NCBI GenBank assembly: GCA_018449595.1
Contig: JAAVUU010000001.1
Location: 1,178,001-1,242,000, forward strand
Reading direction: 5' to 3'
Source: Rhizobiales bacterium dw_265
GTDB taxonomy: Bacteria > Pseudomonadota > Alphaproteobacteria > Micropepsales > Micropepsaceae
DNA length: 64,000 nt
A program made the translations under genes and the position numbers. The notes below the pieces were generated by a model. It did no database searches, was not told the origin of the DNA, and worked only from the letters and a program-made list of their open reading frames with translations. Positions 18,162 through 26,269 of the stretch are shown here, piece after piece (the stretch's first letter is position 1; every line of letters begins with the position of its first letter).

Positions 18162-18506
18162 CTATCCGATCAGGATATGCTCCGTCGAAAGCACGAACTC
18201 GCACCGCTTGGGATCGGTGAATCTTTCCTCATCCGGCTTGATGACGTCCTTGTAGTTCTGCGACGCGAAAAACGCCTGAAATCCCGCGACATCGTCAAAC
18301 CACAACTGGGCGATGCCGTCGAAGTCGCTGATGGGAAAGCCTTCCGGCTTGTCGTCGACGATGCGGGACTGCAGATACCGCCGGATGCGGCGCTTGACCT
18401 CCGGCTGGCTCGAAAACAGCGGGCCATGCACATCGCGCCAATGCGCGAGAAACTGTTCATGCGAAAGATCGGGGCGGCGGCGTACCAGAATGTCCAGTTT
18501 CAGCAT
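18162..18506 (-). CDS. EthD-like dimeric alpha/beta-barrel protein
   Basis: Small protein of 114 residues of the EthD/dimeric alpha-beta barrel type. It opens KLDILVRRRPDLSHEQFLAH, the typical EthD pattern of a first beta strand followed by the F-x-x-H-W region (WRDVHGPL). It ends with a second ferredoxin-like half (GIAQLWFDDVAGFQAFFAS). Relatives include ethyl-tert-butyl-ether degradation helpers and small cyclases or decarboxylases, so the exact role cannot be given. The ATG at 18506 has GGAG nine bases upstream; a second ATG at 18515 is possible. It follows the aldo/keto reductase by 56 nt on the same strand and is probably co-transcribed. Confidence 0.75.
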   Translation of the reverse strand: MLKLDILVRRRPDLSHEQFLAHWRDVHGPLFSSQPEVKRRIRRYLQSRIVDDKPEGFPISDFDGIAQLWFDDVAGFQAFFASQNYKDVIKPDEERFTDPKRCEFVLSTEHILIG

Positions 18507-18562
18507 GTTCTGCATCTCCGCGGCGCGGAGTCCTTTCGTGTTGGAATTGTTGTATCCGCTAG

Positions 18563-19432
18563 TCAGTTCCCAGGCTTTCCGACGCCATTGAGTTCGGTGA
18601 ATTCCGCGTCGGAAAGACGAATGCCGGCGGCGGCGATATTTTCCTCCAGATGCGAAACTTTCGACGTCCCGGGGATCGGCAGGATCACCGGACTGCGCTT
18701 TAACAACCAGGCCAGTGCGATCTGGCCGGGCGTCGCGCCATGGGTTTCGGCGATCCGGTTGAGCAGCGAACCGGGTCTGGTCAGATCGCCCGCCGCCAAT
18801 GGGAACCACGGAATAAATCCGATGCCCTTGGATTGGCAAAAATCGAGCACGTCTTCGCTGCCGCGGTCGGCCAGGTTATATCGGTTCTGAACGGTGGCGA
18901 CATCGAACACGCGCGACGCCGCCTCGATCTCCGCGACCGATACTTCACTCAAGCCCGCCATGCGGATAAGACCGCTGTCGAGCAACGACTTTATGGCATC
19001 GAACTGTTCGCCGGCAGGCACCTTTGGATCGATGCGATGCAATTGCCAGAGCGCGATCTGTTCGACGCCGAGACGCCTTGCACTGTTTTTCACCTCCGCG
19101 ATCAGATAGTCGGGGCGTCCGTTCGGCACCCAATTGTCCGGGCCGGGCCGCTCAAGGCCCGCCTTGGTCGCGATGAGCATGTTCTTGTAGGGATGGAGCG
19201 CCTTATGGATGAATTCCTCCGAGACGCCGGGTCCGTAGGAGTTGGCGGTATCGATGAAATTCACGCCAAGCTCCGGGAGACGCTTCAGCGTGCGCAGGCA
19301 TTCGGCGGGATCGGCCGGCTCTCCCCAGATGCCGCTTCCGGTGATCCGCATCGCGCCAAAACCGAGCCGATGGATCTCGATCTCGCCGCCGATCCTGAAA
19401 CTTCCAGAGCCGATCGCATTGGGTGTCGTCAT
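18563..19432 (-). CDS. Aldo/keto reductase
   Basis: NADPH-dependent oxidoreductase of 289 residues with a TIM-barrel fold. The AKR catalytic tetrad is readable: Asp61 and Tyr66 in DTANSYGPG, Lys90 in [10 protein letters not shown] and His132 in QLHRIDPK. The C-terminal cofactor motif [15 protein letters not shown] is also present. Length and motifs match the YajO/Tas-like group rather than the larger voltage-gated channel beta subunits. A truncated AraC-type regulator gene lies upstream on the same strand, possibly its former regulator. The substrate is unknown. Confidence 0.9.
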   Translation of the reverse strand: MTTPNAIGSGSFRIGGEIEIHRLGFGAMRITGSGIWGEPADPAECLRTLKRLPELGVNFIDTANSYGPGVSEEFIHKALHPYKNMLIATKAGLERPGPDNWVPNGRPDYLIAEVKNSARRLGVEQIALWQLHRIDPKVPAGEQFDAIKSLLDSGLIRMAGLSEVSVAEIEAASRVFDVATVQNRYNLADRGSEDVLDFCQSKGIGFIPWFPLAAGDLTRPGSLLNRIAETHGATPGQIALAWLLKRSPVILPIPGTSKVSHLEENIAAAGIRLSDAEFTELNGVGKPGN

Positions 19433-19583
19433 GGGAAACCTTCCGATTTGTATGAACCCGTACCGACACCAATATAGCTATTTTATCCAAATGCCGTGAC
19501 GTCTATTGGACAAAGTTGCCGCGCCTTGGCGATTCAAATTCCCGCGGCGTCGCGGCCGGGGCCTATATCCTGTGTTCTTTTCG

Positions 19584-19742
19584 TCAAACCGCCGGGGTCG
19601 TATCCGTCAAGGACCGAAATACGCGCGTCAGATGCCCCTGCTCGCAGAAACCGGCGGTCAGGGCGATATCGGCGATCGGCGCGTCGGTTTCGAGCAACAG
19701 AGACTGCGCTTTCTTCACGCGTTGCGCCAGCAGCCAGCGAGG
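19584..19742 (-). pseudogene. AraC-family regulator, C-terminal remnant
   Basis: About 52 codons encode the end of an AraC/XylS DNA-binding domain: PRWLLAQRVKKAQSLLLE (start of the first helix-turn-helix), APIADIALTAGF and GHLTRVFRSLTDTTP (second helix-turn-helix). The effector domain and most of the first helices are missing. Its 5' end runs directly into an out-of-frame fragment of a DUF5681 gene, so this is a broken gene. AraC regulators often sit beside aldo/keto reductases, and the intact reductase gene starts 151 nt further on. Confidence 0.7.
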
Positions 19743-19857
19743 CAGGAGGCTTGGTCTTGCGCTTGCCACTAGGGTTACCGGACTGGCCAGGCTTGAACCG
19801 GTGTTCGACCGGCGGCGCTCCGTAGCCGACGCGGATATGATTTCCATGGTTCGTCAT
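19738..19857 (-). pseudogene. DUF5681-type gene, N-terminal remnant
   Basis: The start and first 40 or so codons of a DUF5681-domain protein are present, with the characteristic RFKPGQSGNPSGKRK motif. The frame then leaves the family and enters AraC-derived sequence in another frame. DUF5681 genes in alphaproteobacteria are commonly found just downstream of a ParB/methylase-type gene in phage-like or integrated elements, and a methylase fragment lies immediately upstream here. Confidence 0.65.
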
Positions 19858-19921
19858 GGGCAGCTACTCAAAGGTTGGATGGATGAAGTTGGGATGGATA
19901 TTGCGACCAGTGGAATGCTGT

Positions 19922-20311
19922 TCAGTCATTGAGGCCTGACTTCCGCCATACGCGGGTGAACTCGAAGGTCTGGTTACTCTGGCCCATGGTTGCCTTCTTT
20001 CGAGTCACCCTTTCCAGGCGCCGCACGATAGTGTCGACATAGTAGGGGTCGAACTCGATTGCCCGGCCGCGCCGACCGGTCTCTTCGGCCGCTACCAGCG
20101 TGGTGCCGCTGCCGCCGAAGGCGTCGAGTACGATATCCCCCCGGGGTTGGAGGCATCCAGGATAGCATCGGCCACCAACTGCACCGGCTTGACCGTGGGG
20201 GGCATGGCGAGATCCGCGTCCCGGGTATCGGAGAAGGCATTGGCTCCGGCATATTCCCAAACGTTCGTGCGGTTATTCGCAGATGCGGCAGCAGCCGTTC
20301 TTTGAGAACGG
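19922..20311 (-). pseudogene. N4/N6 DNA methyltransferase, truncated and frameshifted
   Basis: The C-terminal part of a site-specific DNA methylase of the ParB-methylase kind is readable in two frames. The first holds NVWEYAGANAFSDTRD, MPPTVKPVQLVADAILDAS; the second holds DIVLDAFGGSGTTLVAAEET and RAIEFDPYYVDTIVRRLE. The SAM-binding FGGSGTT and the HPTVKP-like motif (here PPTVKP) are both family hallmarks. The frame breaks in a C6/G4 run at 20137-20146, consistent with loss of one base. Everything upstream of NVWEY is missing, and the remnant ends next to the tRNA gene. It is a decayed gene from a mobile element. Confidence 0.75.
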
Positions 20312-20326
20312 TTTTATCGGAATGGT

Positions 20327-20403
20327 TGGTGGGCCCGCCAGGACTCGAACCTGGGACCTAACCGTTATGAGCGGTCAGCTCTAACCAACTGAGCTACAGG
20401 CCC
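20327..20403 (-). tRNA. tRNA with CAU anticodon (tRNA-Ile2 or elongator tRNA-Met)
   Basis: A complete cloverleaf can be drawn: 7-bp acceptor stem GGGCCTG/CGGGCCC with one G-U pair, D-arm GCTCAGTTGGTTAGAGC, anticodon stem GACCG/CGGTT with loop CTCATAA, T-arm with GGTTCGAGTCC, discriminator A and an encoded CCA (20327-20329). The anticodon CAU lies at 20367-20369. CAU tRNAs that are not initiators are either elongator Met or Ile2 (lysidine-modified); I cannot decide firmly, and the initiator type is excluded because positions 1 and 72 pair. Decayed foreign genes abut its 3' end. Confidence 0.93.
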
Positions 20404-20513
20404 TCCGGAAGGGGGTATAACAGGATTTTCCGCCCCGCCAAGGACGCGGTCATGCCCTGATTTCGCCCCGCGACGGGCGCAGCATCCACCCTGATTTCCA
20501 AAGGGAAAATTCC

Positions 20514-21200
20514 ATGAAAAGCCGCTTTCTCCCTGCCTTGCTGCTGGCCCTGAGCCTGTCTGCTCCCGCCTGGGCCGCCGACACCCGCACGCTCTCAATG
20601 GGCGGCCATGGCGAGGTGCAGGGCACGCCCGACCTCGCTACCATCACCGCCAGCATCGCCACCAGCGCCCCCACCGCCGCCCAGGCCCTGGCGGCCAATA
20701 CCGCGCGCATGGCCGGGGTGTTCGCGGCGCTGAAGAAAATGGGCGTGGCGGACAAGAACATCCAGACCGTCAACTTCTCGATCGCACCGCAATATGCCGG
20801 CGGCGGCAACGACAATCCGCGCCGCCTGACCGGCTACCAGGTCAGCAACGAAGTGTCGGTGCGGCTGGAAGACGTCGCCAAACTGGGCGCGGCGCTGGAT
20901 GCGCTGGTCACGGCGGGCGCCAACCAGATGAACGGTATCAGCTTCGACATCGCCCAGCCCGCGCCGCTGCTGGAAAAAGCCCGCACCGATGCCGTGGCCG
21001 ATGCCCGCGCCCGGGCCGAGACCTATGCCAAGGCGGCGGGCGTCACCTTGGGGCCGATCCTGTCCCTCAGCGAAGGTGGGGGCGAGGTGCGCCCACTGCG
21101 CATGGCTGCCCCCATGTTCGCCATGGCCAAGGCGGTGCCGGTGGCGGCGGGCCAGCAAAGCGTCGCCGCCGATGTTTCCGTGGTCTGGGAAATCCACTGA
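20514..21200 (+). CDS. SIMPL (DUF541) domain periplasmic protein
   Basis: Exported protein of 228 residues. The signal peptide ends at PAWAAD. The SIMPL/DUF541 domain follows with the usual start TLSMGGHGEVQGTPDLATIT, the central ADKNIQTVNFSIAPQY and RRLTGYQVSNEVSVRLED, and a C-terminal strand pair. Relatives such as E. coli YggE form periplasmic oligomeric rings and are linked to oxidative stress, but the molecular function is not settled. It is followed 19 nt later by the M3 peptidase gene, suggesting an operon of three genes with the thioredoxin-like gene. Confidence 0.88.
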   Translation: MKSRFLPALLLALSLSAPAWAADTRTLSMGGHGEVQGTPDLATITASIATSAPTAAQALAANTARMAGVFAALKKMGVADKNIQTVNFSIAPQYAGGGNDNPRRLTGYQVSNEVSVRLEDVAKLGAALDALVTAGANQMNGISFDIAQPAPLLEKARTDAVADARARAETYAKAAGVTLGPILSLSEGGGEVRPLRMAAPMFAMAKAVPVAAGQQSVAADVSVVWEIH

Positions 21201-21219
21201 TCGGGGCTATATTGCACCC

Positions 21220-23247
21220 ATGACCAACCCGTTCTTCGAAGACTGGATCGCGCCCTTCGACGCCCCGCCGCTGGACCGGATCAGGGCCGAGCATTTCGCC
21301 CCCGCCTATGACCGGGCGCTGGCCGAACACAGTGCCGAGATCGTGGCGATTGCCGAAAACCCCGCCGCCCCCAGCTTCGACAATGTGATCCTGGCGCTGG
21401 AGAAAAGCGGCCGGCTGCTGACGCGGGTGGATACCGTCTTTTCCAATCTCGCCGCGTCCGCCACCAACGCGACGCTGCAGGCGGTCGAGATGGAAATGGC
21501 GCCGCGCCTGTCGGCGCATTGGAGCACCATCTCCATGCATCCGGTGCTGTTCGCGCGGATGGACGAATTGTACCGCAAGCGTGAGAGTTTGGAGCTGGAT
21601 GGCGAAAGCCTGAAGGTGCTGGAACGCTATCACCTGGATTTCGTGCGCGCGGGCGCCCAGTTGCAAGGCGAAGCGCGCGACCGGCTGGCGGCCGTCGCCC
21701 AACGGCTGGCGGTGCTGGGCACGCAATTCTCGCAGAATGTGCTGGACGACGAGGAAGATTGGGTGCTGCCGCTGACGCCGGCGCAGATGGCGGGCATTCC
21801 GGCATCGGTGCGCGATGCGGCGGCGGCCCAGGCCAAGGCGCTGAAGGTCGATGCCCCCTTCGCCGTCACGCTGTCGCGCTCCAGCGTCGAGCCTTTTTTG
21901 CAGTATGCGGACGACAGGGCATTACGAGAACAGCTTTACCGCGCCTGGACGGCGCGCGGCGACAATCCCAACGCCCGCAACAACAAGGACGTCATCACCG
22001 AGATGCTGGCCTTGCGCGCCGAACGCGCCGCGTTGCTGGGCTATGAGAATTTCGCCGCTTTCAAATTGGCCGACAGCATGGCCGGCACGCCGCAGAAGGC
22101 GCGCGCCTTGCTGGAAGAGGTGTGGGAGCCGGCGCGGGTGCGGGCGTTGGAAGAACGCGACGCCCTGCAGGCCCTGGTCACGCGCGAGGGCGGCAACTTC
22201 CGCCTGGCGCCCTGGGACTGGCGTTATTACGCCGAAAAGCTGCGGCAGGAAAAATACGATTTCGACGAAGCCCAGTTGAAGCCTTATTTCCAGCTTTCCA
22301 ATCTTGTCGAAGCCGCCTTTTACACTGCGCAAAAACTGTTCGGCGTGACCTTCCGCGAGCGCCACGACATGCCGGTCTATCATCCCGACGTGCGGGCATG
22401 GGAAGTGGTGCGCGAAGGCAAGGTGATCGGTCTTTTCCTGGGCGACTATTTCGCCCGTCCCGGCAAGCAGAGCGGCGCCTGGATGTCGAGCTTCCGCGAC
22501 CAGGAACGGGTGAACGGCGACATAATTCCGATCATCGTCAACAATGCCAATTTCAACAAAAGCGATCCCTGCCTGCTGTCGTTCGACGATGCGGTGACCC
22601 TGTTCCATGAGATGGGCCACGCCCTGCACGGGTTGCTCAGCCAGGTGCGCTTCCCCCGCCTGTCGGGCACCGCGGTGGCGCGCGATTTCGTCGAACTGCC
22701 GTCGCAGCTTTACGAACACTGGCTGGAAGTGCCGCAGGTGCTGGAGCGCTTTGCCCGCCATCATGAAACCGGCGAGCCCATTCCCCGCCCGCTGCTGGAC
22801 AAGCTGCTGGCGGCGCGCAATTACGGCCAGGGCTTCGCCACCGTGGAGTTCCTGGCCTCGGCGCTGATCGACATGGATTTCCATACCTTGCCGCCGGGCA
22901 GCGATCCGCTGCAGGCCCAGGCCGAGACCCTGGCGCGCATCGGCATGCCCGAGGAGATCGGGCCGCGCCATGCCGCGCCCCATTTCACCCATGTCTTCGG
23001 CGGCGACGGCTATTCCGCCGGCTATTACGCCTATCTGTGGTCGGAAGTGCTGGATGCCGACGGCTTCAAGGCCTTTGAAGAAGCGCATGATCCCTTCGAT
23101 CCCGCCACGGCGCACCGGCTGTACAAGTTCATCTATTCTTCCGGCGGCACCCGTGACTTCGCCGCCGCCTATCGCGCCTTTCGCGGGCGCGATCCTCATA
23201 TCGAAGCTCTTTTGGAGGGGCGCGGGTTGCTCGCGCCAGCTGCATGA
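21220..23247 (+). CDS. dcp: M3-family peptidyl-dipeptidase / oligopeptidase
   Basis: Zinc metallopeptidase of 675 residues of family M3 (Dcp/oligopeptidase A). The zinc site HEMGH is at about residues 463-467 in LFHEMGHALHGLLSQV, followed about 25 residues later by the third ligand in RDFVELPSQLYEHW. The C-terminal YSAGYYAYLWSEVLDADGF and SSGGTRDFA are typical of Dcp. No signal peptide is visible, so it should act in the cytoplasm, removing dipeptides or degrading short peptides. The ATG at 21220 follows SIMPL by 19 nt; the ribosome site is weak. Its stop overlaps the next start (ATGA). Dcp versus OpdA (prlC) cannot be told apart with certainty. Confidence 0.9.
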   Translation: MTNPFFEDWIAPFDAPPLDRIRAEHFAPAYDRALAEHSAEIVAIAENPAAPSFDNVILALEKSGRLLTRVDTVFSNLAASATNATLQAVEMEMAPRLSAHWSTISMHPVLFARMDELYRKRESLELDGESLKVLERYHLDFVRAGAQLQGEARDRLAAVAQRLAVLGTQFSQNVLDDEEDWVLPLTPAQMAGIPASVRDAAAAQAKALKVDAPFAVTLSRSSVEPFLQYADDRALREQLYRAWTARGDNPNARNNKDVITEMLALRAERAALLGYENFAAFKLADSMAGTPQKARALLEEVWEPARVRALEERDALQALVTREGGNFRLAPWDWRYYAEKLRQEKYDFDEAQLKPYFQLSNLVEAAFYTAQKLFGVTFRERHDMPVYHPDVRAWEVVREGKVIGLFLGDYFARPGKQSGAWMSSFRDQERVNGDIIPIIVNNANFNKSDPCLLSFDDAVTLFHEMGHALHGLLSQVRFPRLSGTAVARDFVELPSQLYEHWLEVPQVLERFARHHETGEPIPRPLLDKLLAARNYGQGFATVEFLASALIDMDFHTLPPGSDPLQAQAETLARIGMPEEIGPRHAAPHFTHVFGGDGYSAGYYAYLWSEVLDADGFKAFEEAHDPFDPATAHRLYKFIYSSGGTRDFAAAYRAFRGRDPHIEALLEGRGLLAPAA

Positions 23248-23744
23248 AAAAACTCGCTCTCGCTGCCTTGCTGATCGCAACGCCTGTTCTGGCCGCCGCG
23301 CCCGCGCCCAAGCCCTCGATCGCCACCCTGCAGCAATTGCCGCTGGTGGTGACCCAGCCTTATGACGAGCAGGCCAATGCCGACGCCGCCGTCGCCGCCG
23401 CCTTCGAACGGGCAAGGAAAACCCACAAGCGGGTGCTGATCGACCTGGGCGGCAACTGGTGCCCCGACTGCATCGTGCTGGCCAATTTCGTCCAGCTTCC
23501 CGAGATGCGCCGCTTCATGGAAAAGCATTATGAGGAAGTGTCGGTGGATGTCGGCCGCTTCGACAAGAATCTGCAGATTCCGGCCCGCTTCGGCTTCACC
23601 GCCCGGCTGAAGGGCGTGCCCACCGTCATTGTCGCCACGCCTGACGGCAAGCTGGTCAATGGCGACGATGTTTTCGCCACCAGCGATGCACGCCACATGA
23701 CGCCGCAATCGCTGTCGGATTACCTGGCAAAATACGCGCAGTAA
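23244..23744 (+). CDS. Periplasmic thioredoxin-fold protein
   Basis: Exported protein of 166 residues. The signal peptide ends near VLAAAP. A thioredoxin-like domain of the Thioredoxin_7 kind carries the redox motif NWCPDC (Cys73 and Cys76) after RVLIDLGG. A cis-proline-type GVPTVIVATPDG occurs further on. It could reduce or oxidise disulfides in the cell envelope; the direction cannot be told. The ATG overlaps the dcp stop by 4 nt (ATGA), so it is translationally coupled to the peptidase. Confidence 0.85.
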   Translation: MKKLALAALLIATPVLAAAPAPKPSIATLQQLPLVVTQPYDEQANADAAVAAAFERARKTHKRVLIDLGGNWCPDCIVLANFVQLPEMRRFMEKHYEEVSVDVGRFDKNLQIPARFGFTARLKGVPTVIVATPDGKLVNGDDVFATSDARHMTPQSLSDYLAKYAQ

Positions 23745-23754
23745 CAGTCAGTAA

Positions 23755-24357
23755 CTAGCGCGACGCAACCTGGCGGGCAGGGCCGCCGGGCTCCAGCGCC
23801 CGGTCCACGACATGGATGATGCCGTTCCTGTCATGCACGTCATAGATGGCGATGTCGGCGGTATTGCCGCGTTCGTCCATCAAGACGATGTTGGTCGGCC
23901 CGTTCATCCGCGCCGTCAGGGCGCCGCCCTCGGCGGTGCGCAGCCTGGCCTCGCCGCCGGCTTCGTTGATGACGCGCAGCAGCGCCACCGAGTCATATTT
24001 GCCCGGCACGATCAGATAACTCATGCGCCGCGCCAGGGTGGATTTGGGCTGGGCCCCGGCCTGGGCCATGGCGGCGTTGGTGGGGGCGAAGATGGTGAAC
24101 TGGCCATTGGTCTTCAGCGCGCCGGCGACGCCGGTCTCCTTCAGCGCCGCCACCAAGGTGGAATGCATTGGCGAAGCCGCCATGTTCTCCATGATGTCGC
24201 GGTCGGGCAGCATGGCCTGGCCGCCGATCATCGGATTCATCATCTCGGCATTGACGTCAGGCACCGGCGTGGGATCGCCCGGGGCGACGGCGGCAAGCGC
24301 GCCGCCGATCACCATGGCGGCGCCTGCGGCAAATCCGGCTATGGCTGCATGCCTCAT
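23755..24357 (-). CDS. Fasciclin (FAS1) domain protein
   Basis: Exported protein of 200 residues. After a hydrophobic signal (AAMVIGGALAAVAPG) it carries a single FAS1 domain with the two conserved boxes: QFTIFAPTNAAMAQ (H1 box) and NGIIHVVDRALEP (H2 box), with LVAALKETGVAGAL at the start of the fold. FAS1 proteins mediate adhesion or sit in the periplasm; the bacterial role is usually unknown. I used the ATG at 24357; a TTG 12 nt upstream is also in frame. It lies 65 nt downstream of the ABC-F gene on the same strand. Confidence 0.88.
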   Translation of the reverse strand: MRHAAIAGFAAGAAMVIGGALAAVAPGDPTPVPDVNAEMMNPMIGGQAMLPDRDIMENMAASPMHSTLVAALKETGVAGALKTNGQFTIFAPTNAAMAQAGAQPKSTLARRMSYLIVPGKYDSVALLRVINEAGGEARLRTAEGGALTARMNGPTNIVLMDERGNTADIAIYDVHDRNGIIHVVDRALEPGGPARQVASR

Positions 24358-24422
24358 GGGGAACACCAAAACCTCGACTTCACGGGATTAAACGCGGAAC
24401 CGGGATGGGCGTTCCGGGTGCG

Positions 24423-26225
24423 TTACCCGGCCTCCAGCGCCTCCCGCGCCATTTCCAGAGCAAGCCATCGTTCCTCGTCGGCGTCCTTGATCTCGCGCAA
24501 GCGCGCCAGATCCGCCGACAGCCGGTCGAATTGCACCCGGTCGCGGGCATAAAGGCCATTGTCGGACAAGACTTTTTCCAGCCGCGCGATTTCGCGTTCC
24601 GCCGCTGCTATTTTTTCAGGCAGCACCTTGAGCGCATGCGCGTCAGCGAAGTTCATTTTCGGGGCAGAGGCGCGGACGCGCTTTTCCGCTGGCTTGTCTG
24701 CTTTTGCGGCCTTGCGCGCTTCGGGTCGTTCCGGCGCAGCCTCGCCGCGCTGGAACAGCATGTCGGCATAACCACCGGCATATTCGGTGAAGCGGCCATC
24801 GCCTTCCGCCAGCACGATGGAGGTCGCCACCCGGTCGAGGAAATCGCGGTCATGGCTGACCAGCAGGGCGGTGCCCTGATAGTCGGCTATCACCTCTTCC
24901 AGCAGGTCGAGCGTTTCCAGGTCCAGGTCGTTGGTCGGTTCGTCCAGCACCAGGAAATTGGACGGCGTGGCGAACAGCTTGGCCAGCAGCAGCCGCGCCC
25001 TCTCGCCGCCCGACAGCACCTTGACCGGGGTGCGCGCCTGTTGCGGCGTAAAGAGAAAATCCTGCAGGTAATTCATCACATGGCGCGGCTTGCCCGCCAC
25101 CATCACCGTGTCGCCGCTGCCATCGGTCACCGCCGCCGCCAGCGACTGTTCGGGATGCAGCTTGCTGCGCTTCTGGTCCAGCTGCGCCATCAACAGGCCC
25201 TGCCCCAGTTTCACATTGCCCTTCTGCGGCTGCAGTTCGCCGATCAGCAGCTTCAGCAGGGTGGTCTTGCCCGCGCCATTGGGCCCGACAATGGCGATGC
25301 GGTCGCCGCGATGGATGCGCATGGTGAAGTCCTGCACGATCTCGCGCTCACCGTACGAAAACGCCACACCCTTGGCGTCAATCACCTTGGTGCCCGAGCC
25401 CGCGCCTTCCGCGGCCTCCATCTTGACGGTGCCGAGCTGGCGGATCTGGTCGCGCCGTTCGGTCCGCAGGCCCCGCAGCCGGTCCAACCGCCCGACATTG
25501 CGCTTGCGCCGCCCCGACACGCCATAGCGCACCCAGTCCTCCTCGGCGGCGATCCTGCGCTCCAGCTTGTGACGCTCGGTTTCTTCCTTTTCCAGCATCT
25601 CGTCGCGCCAGGTTTCGAAGGACGCGAAGCCCCGCTCCAGACGATGCGTCCTGCCGCGATCCAGCCACACCGTGATGCGCGACAGGTTTTCCAGGAAGCG
25701 CCGGTCATGGCTGATCAGCACCAGCGCCCCACGCGAGGCCTTCAGCTCGCCTTCCAGCCATTCGATGGCGGTGACGTCCAGGTGATTGGTTGGCTCGTCC
25801 AGCAGCAATATGTCGGGGCGCGGCGCCAGCGCCCGGGCCAGCGCGGCGCGGCGCGCCTCCCCGCCGGACAGGGTGGCGGGATTTTCGGTGCCATCCAGTC
25901 CCAGATGCCCCAGCAGGTAATAAGAGCGGTTGGGATCGTCGTGCAGGTCCAGCCCCGCCTCGACATAATCGCGGGTGGTGGCGAAACCCGACATGTCGGG
26001 CTCCTGCGCCAGGTAGCGCACCACCGCGCCCGGCTGTACGAAAGCGGTGCCGCCATCGGCCTCCATCAGCCCGGCGGCGATCTTCAAAAGCGTGGACTTG
26101 CCCGAGCCGTTGCGCCCCACCAGGCAGACCCGGTCGCCGGCATTGACCGACAGTTCCGCCCCGTCCAGCAGCTTCTGGCCGCCAAAGGCGACGGTAATGT
26201 CTTTCAGGTGCAATACGGGGGCCAT
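24423..26225 (-). CDS. uup: ABC-F ATPase, Uup-like
   Basis: Cytoplasmic duplicated ATPase of 600 residues without membrane segments. The first nucleotide domain has Walker A GRNGSGKST (about 38-46), signature LSGGEARRA and Walker B LLLDEPTNHLD. The second has GPNGAGKTT, LSGGERARL and LVLDEPTNDLD. The linker between them is arginine/glutamate-rich, and a C-terminal coiled coil (KIAAAEREIARLEKVL, ARLREIKDADEERW) marks the Uup branch of ABC-F proteins, which act on ribosomes and suppress transposon excision when present in E. coli. Other ABC-F types cannot be excluded, but the C-terminal extension favours Uup. Confidence 0.9.
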   Translation of the reverse strand: MAPVLHLKDITVAFGGQKLLDGAELSVNAGDRVCLVGRNGSGKSTLLKIAAGLMEADGGTAFVQPGAVVRYLAQEPDMSGFATTRDYVEAGLDLHDDPNRSYYLLGHLGLDGTENPATLSGGEARRAALARALAPRPDILLLDEPTNHLDVTAIEWLEGELKASRGALVLISHDRRFLENLSRITVWLDRGRTHRLERGFASFETWRDEMLEKEETERHKLERRIAAEEDWVRYGVSGRRKRNVGRLDRLRGLRTERRDQIRQLGTVKMEAAEGAGSGTKVIDAKGVAFSYGEREIVQDFTMRIHRGDRIAIVGPNGAGKTTLLKLLIGELQPQKGNVKLGQGLLMAQLDQKRSKLHPEQSLAAAVTDGSGDTVMVAGKPRHVMNYLQDFLFTPQQARTPVKVLSGGERARLLLAKLFATPSNFLVLDEPTNDLDLETLDLLEEVIADYQGTALLVSHDRDFLDRVATSIVLAEGDGRFTEYAGGYADMLFQRGEAAPERPEARKAAKADKPAEKRVRASAPKMNFADAHALKVLPEKIAAAEREIARLEKVLSDNGLYARDRVQFDRLSADLARLREIKDADEERWLALEMAREALEAG

Positions 26226-26269
26226 GGGGCCGCTATGTGGAGCCCCCGCCGCCGGTAATCAAGCGGAAA

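Noticed and set aside
19584-19857. An intact 87-residue regulator spanning DUF5681-like and AraC-like sequence
   Set aside because: The DUF5681 motif and the AraC helices are in different frames, so no single intact domain is encoded.
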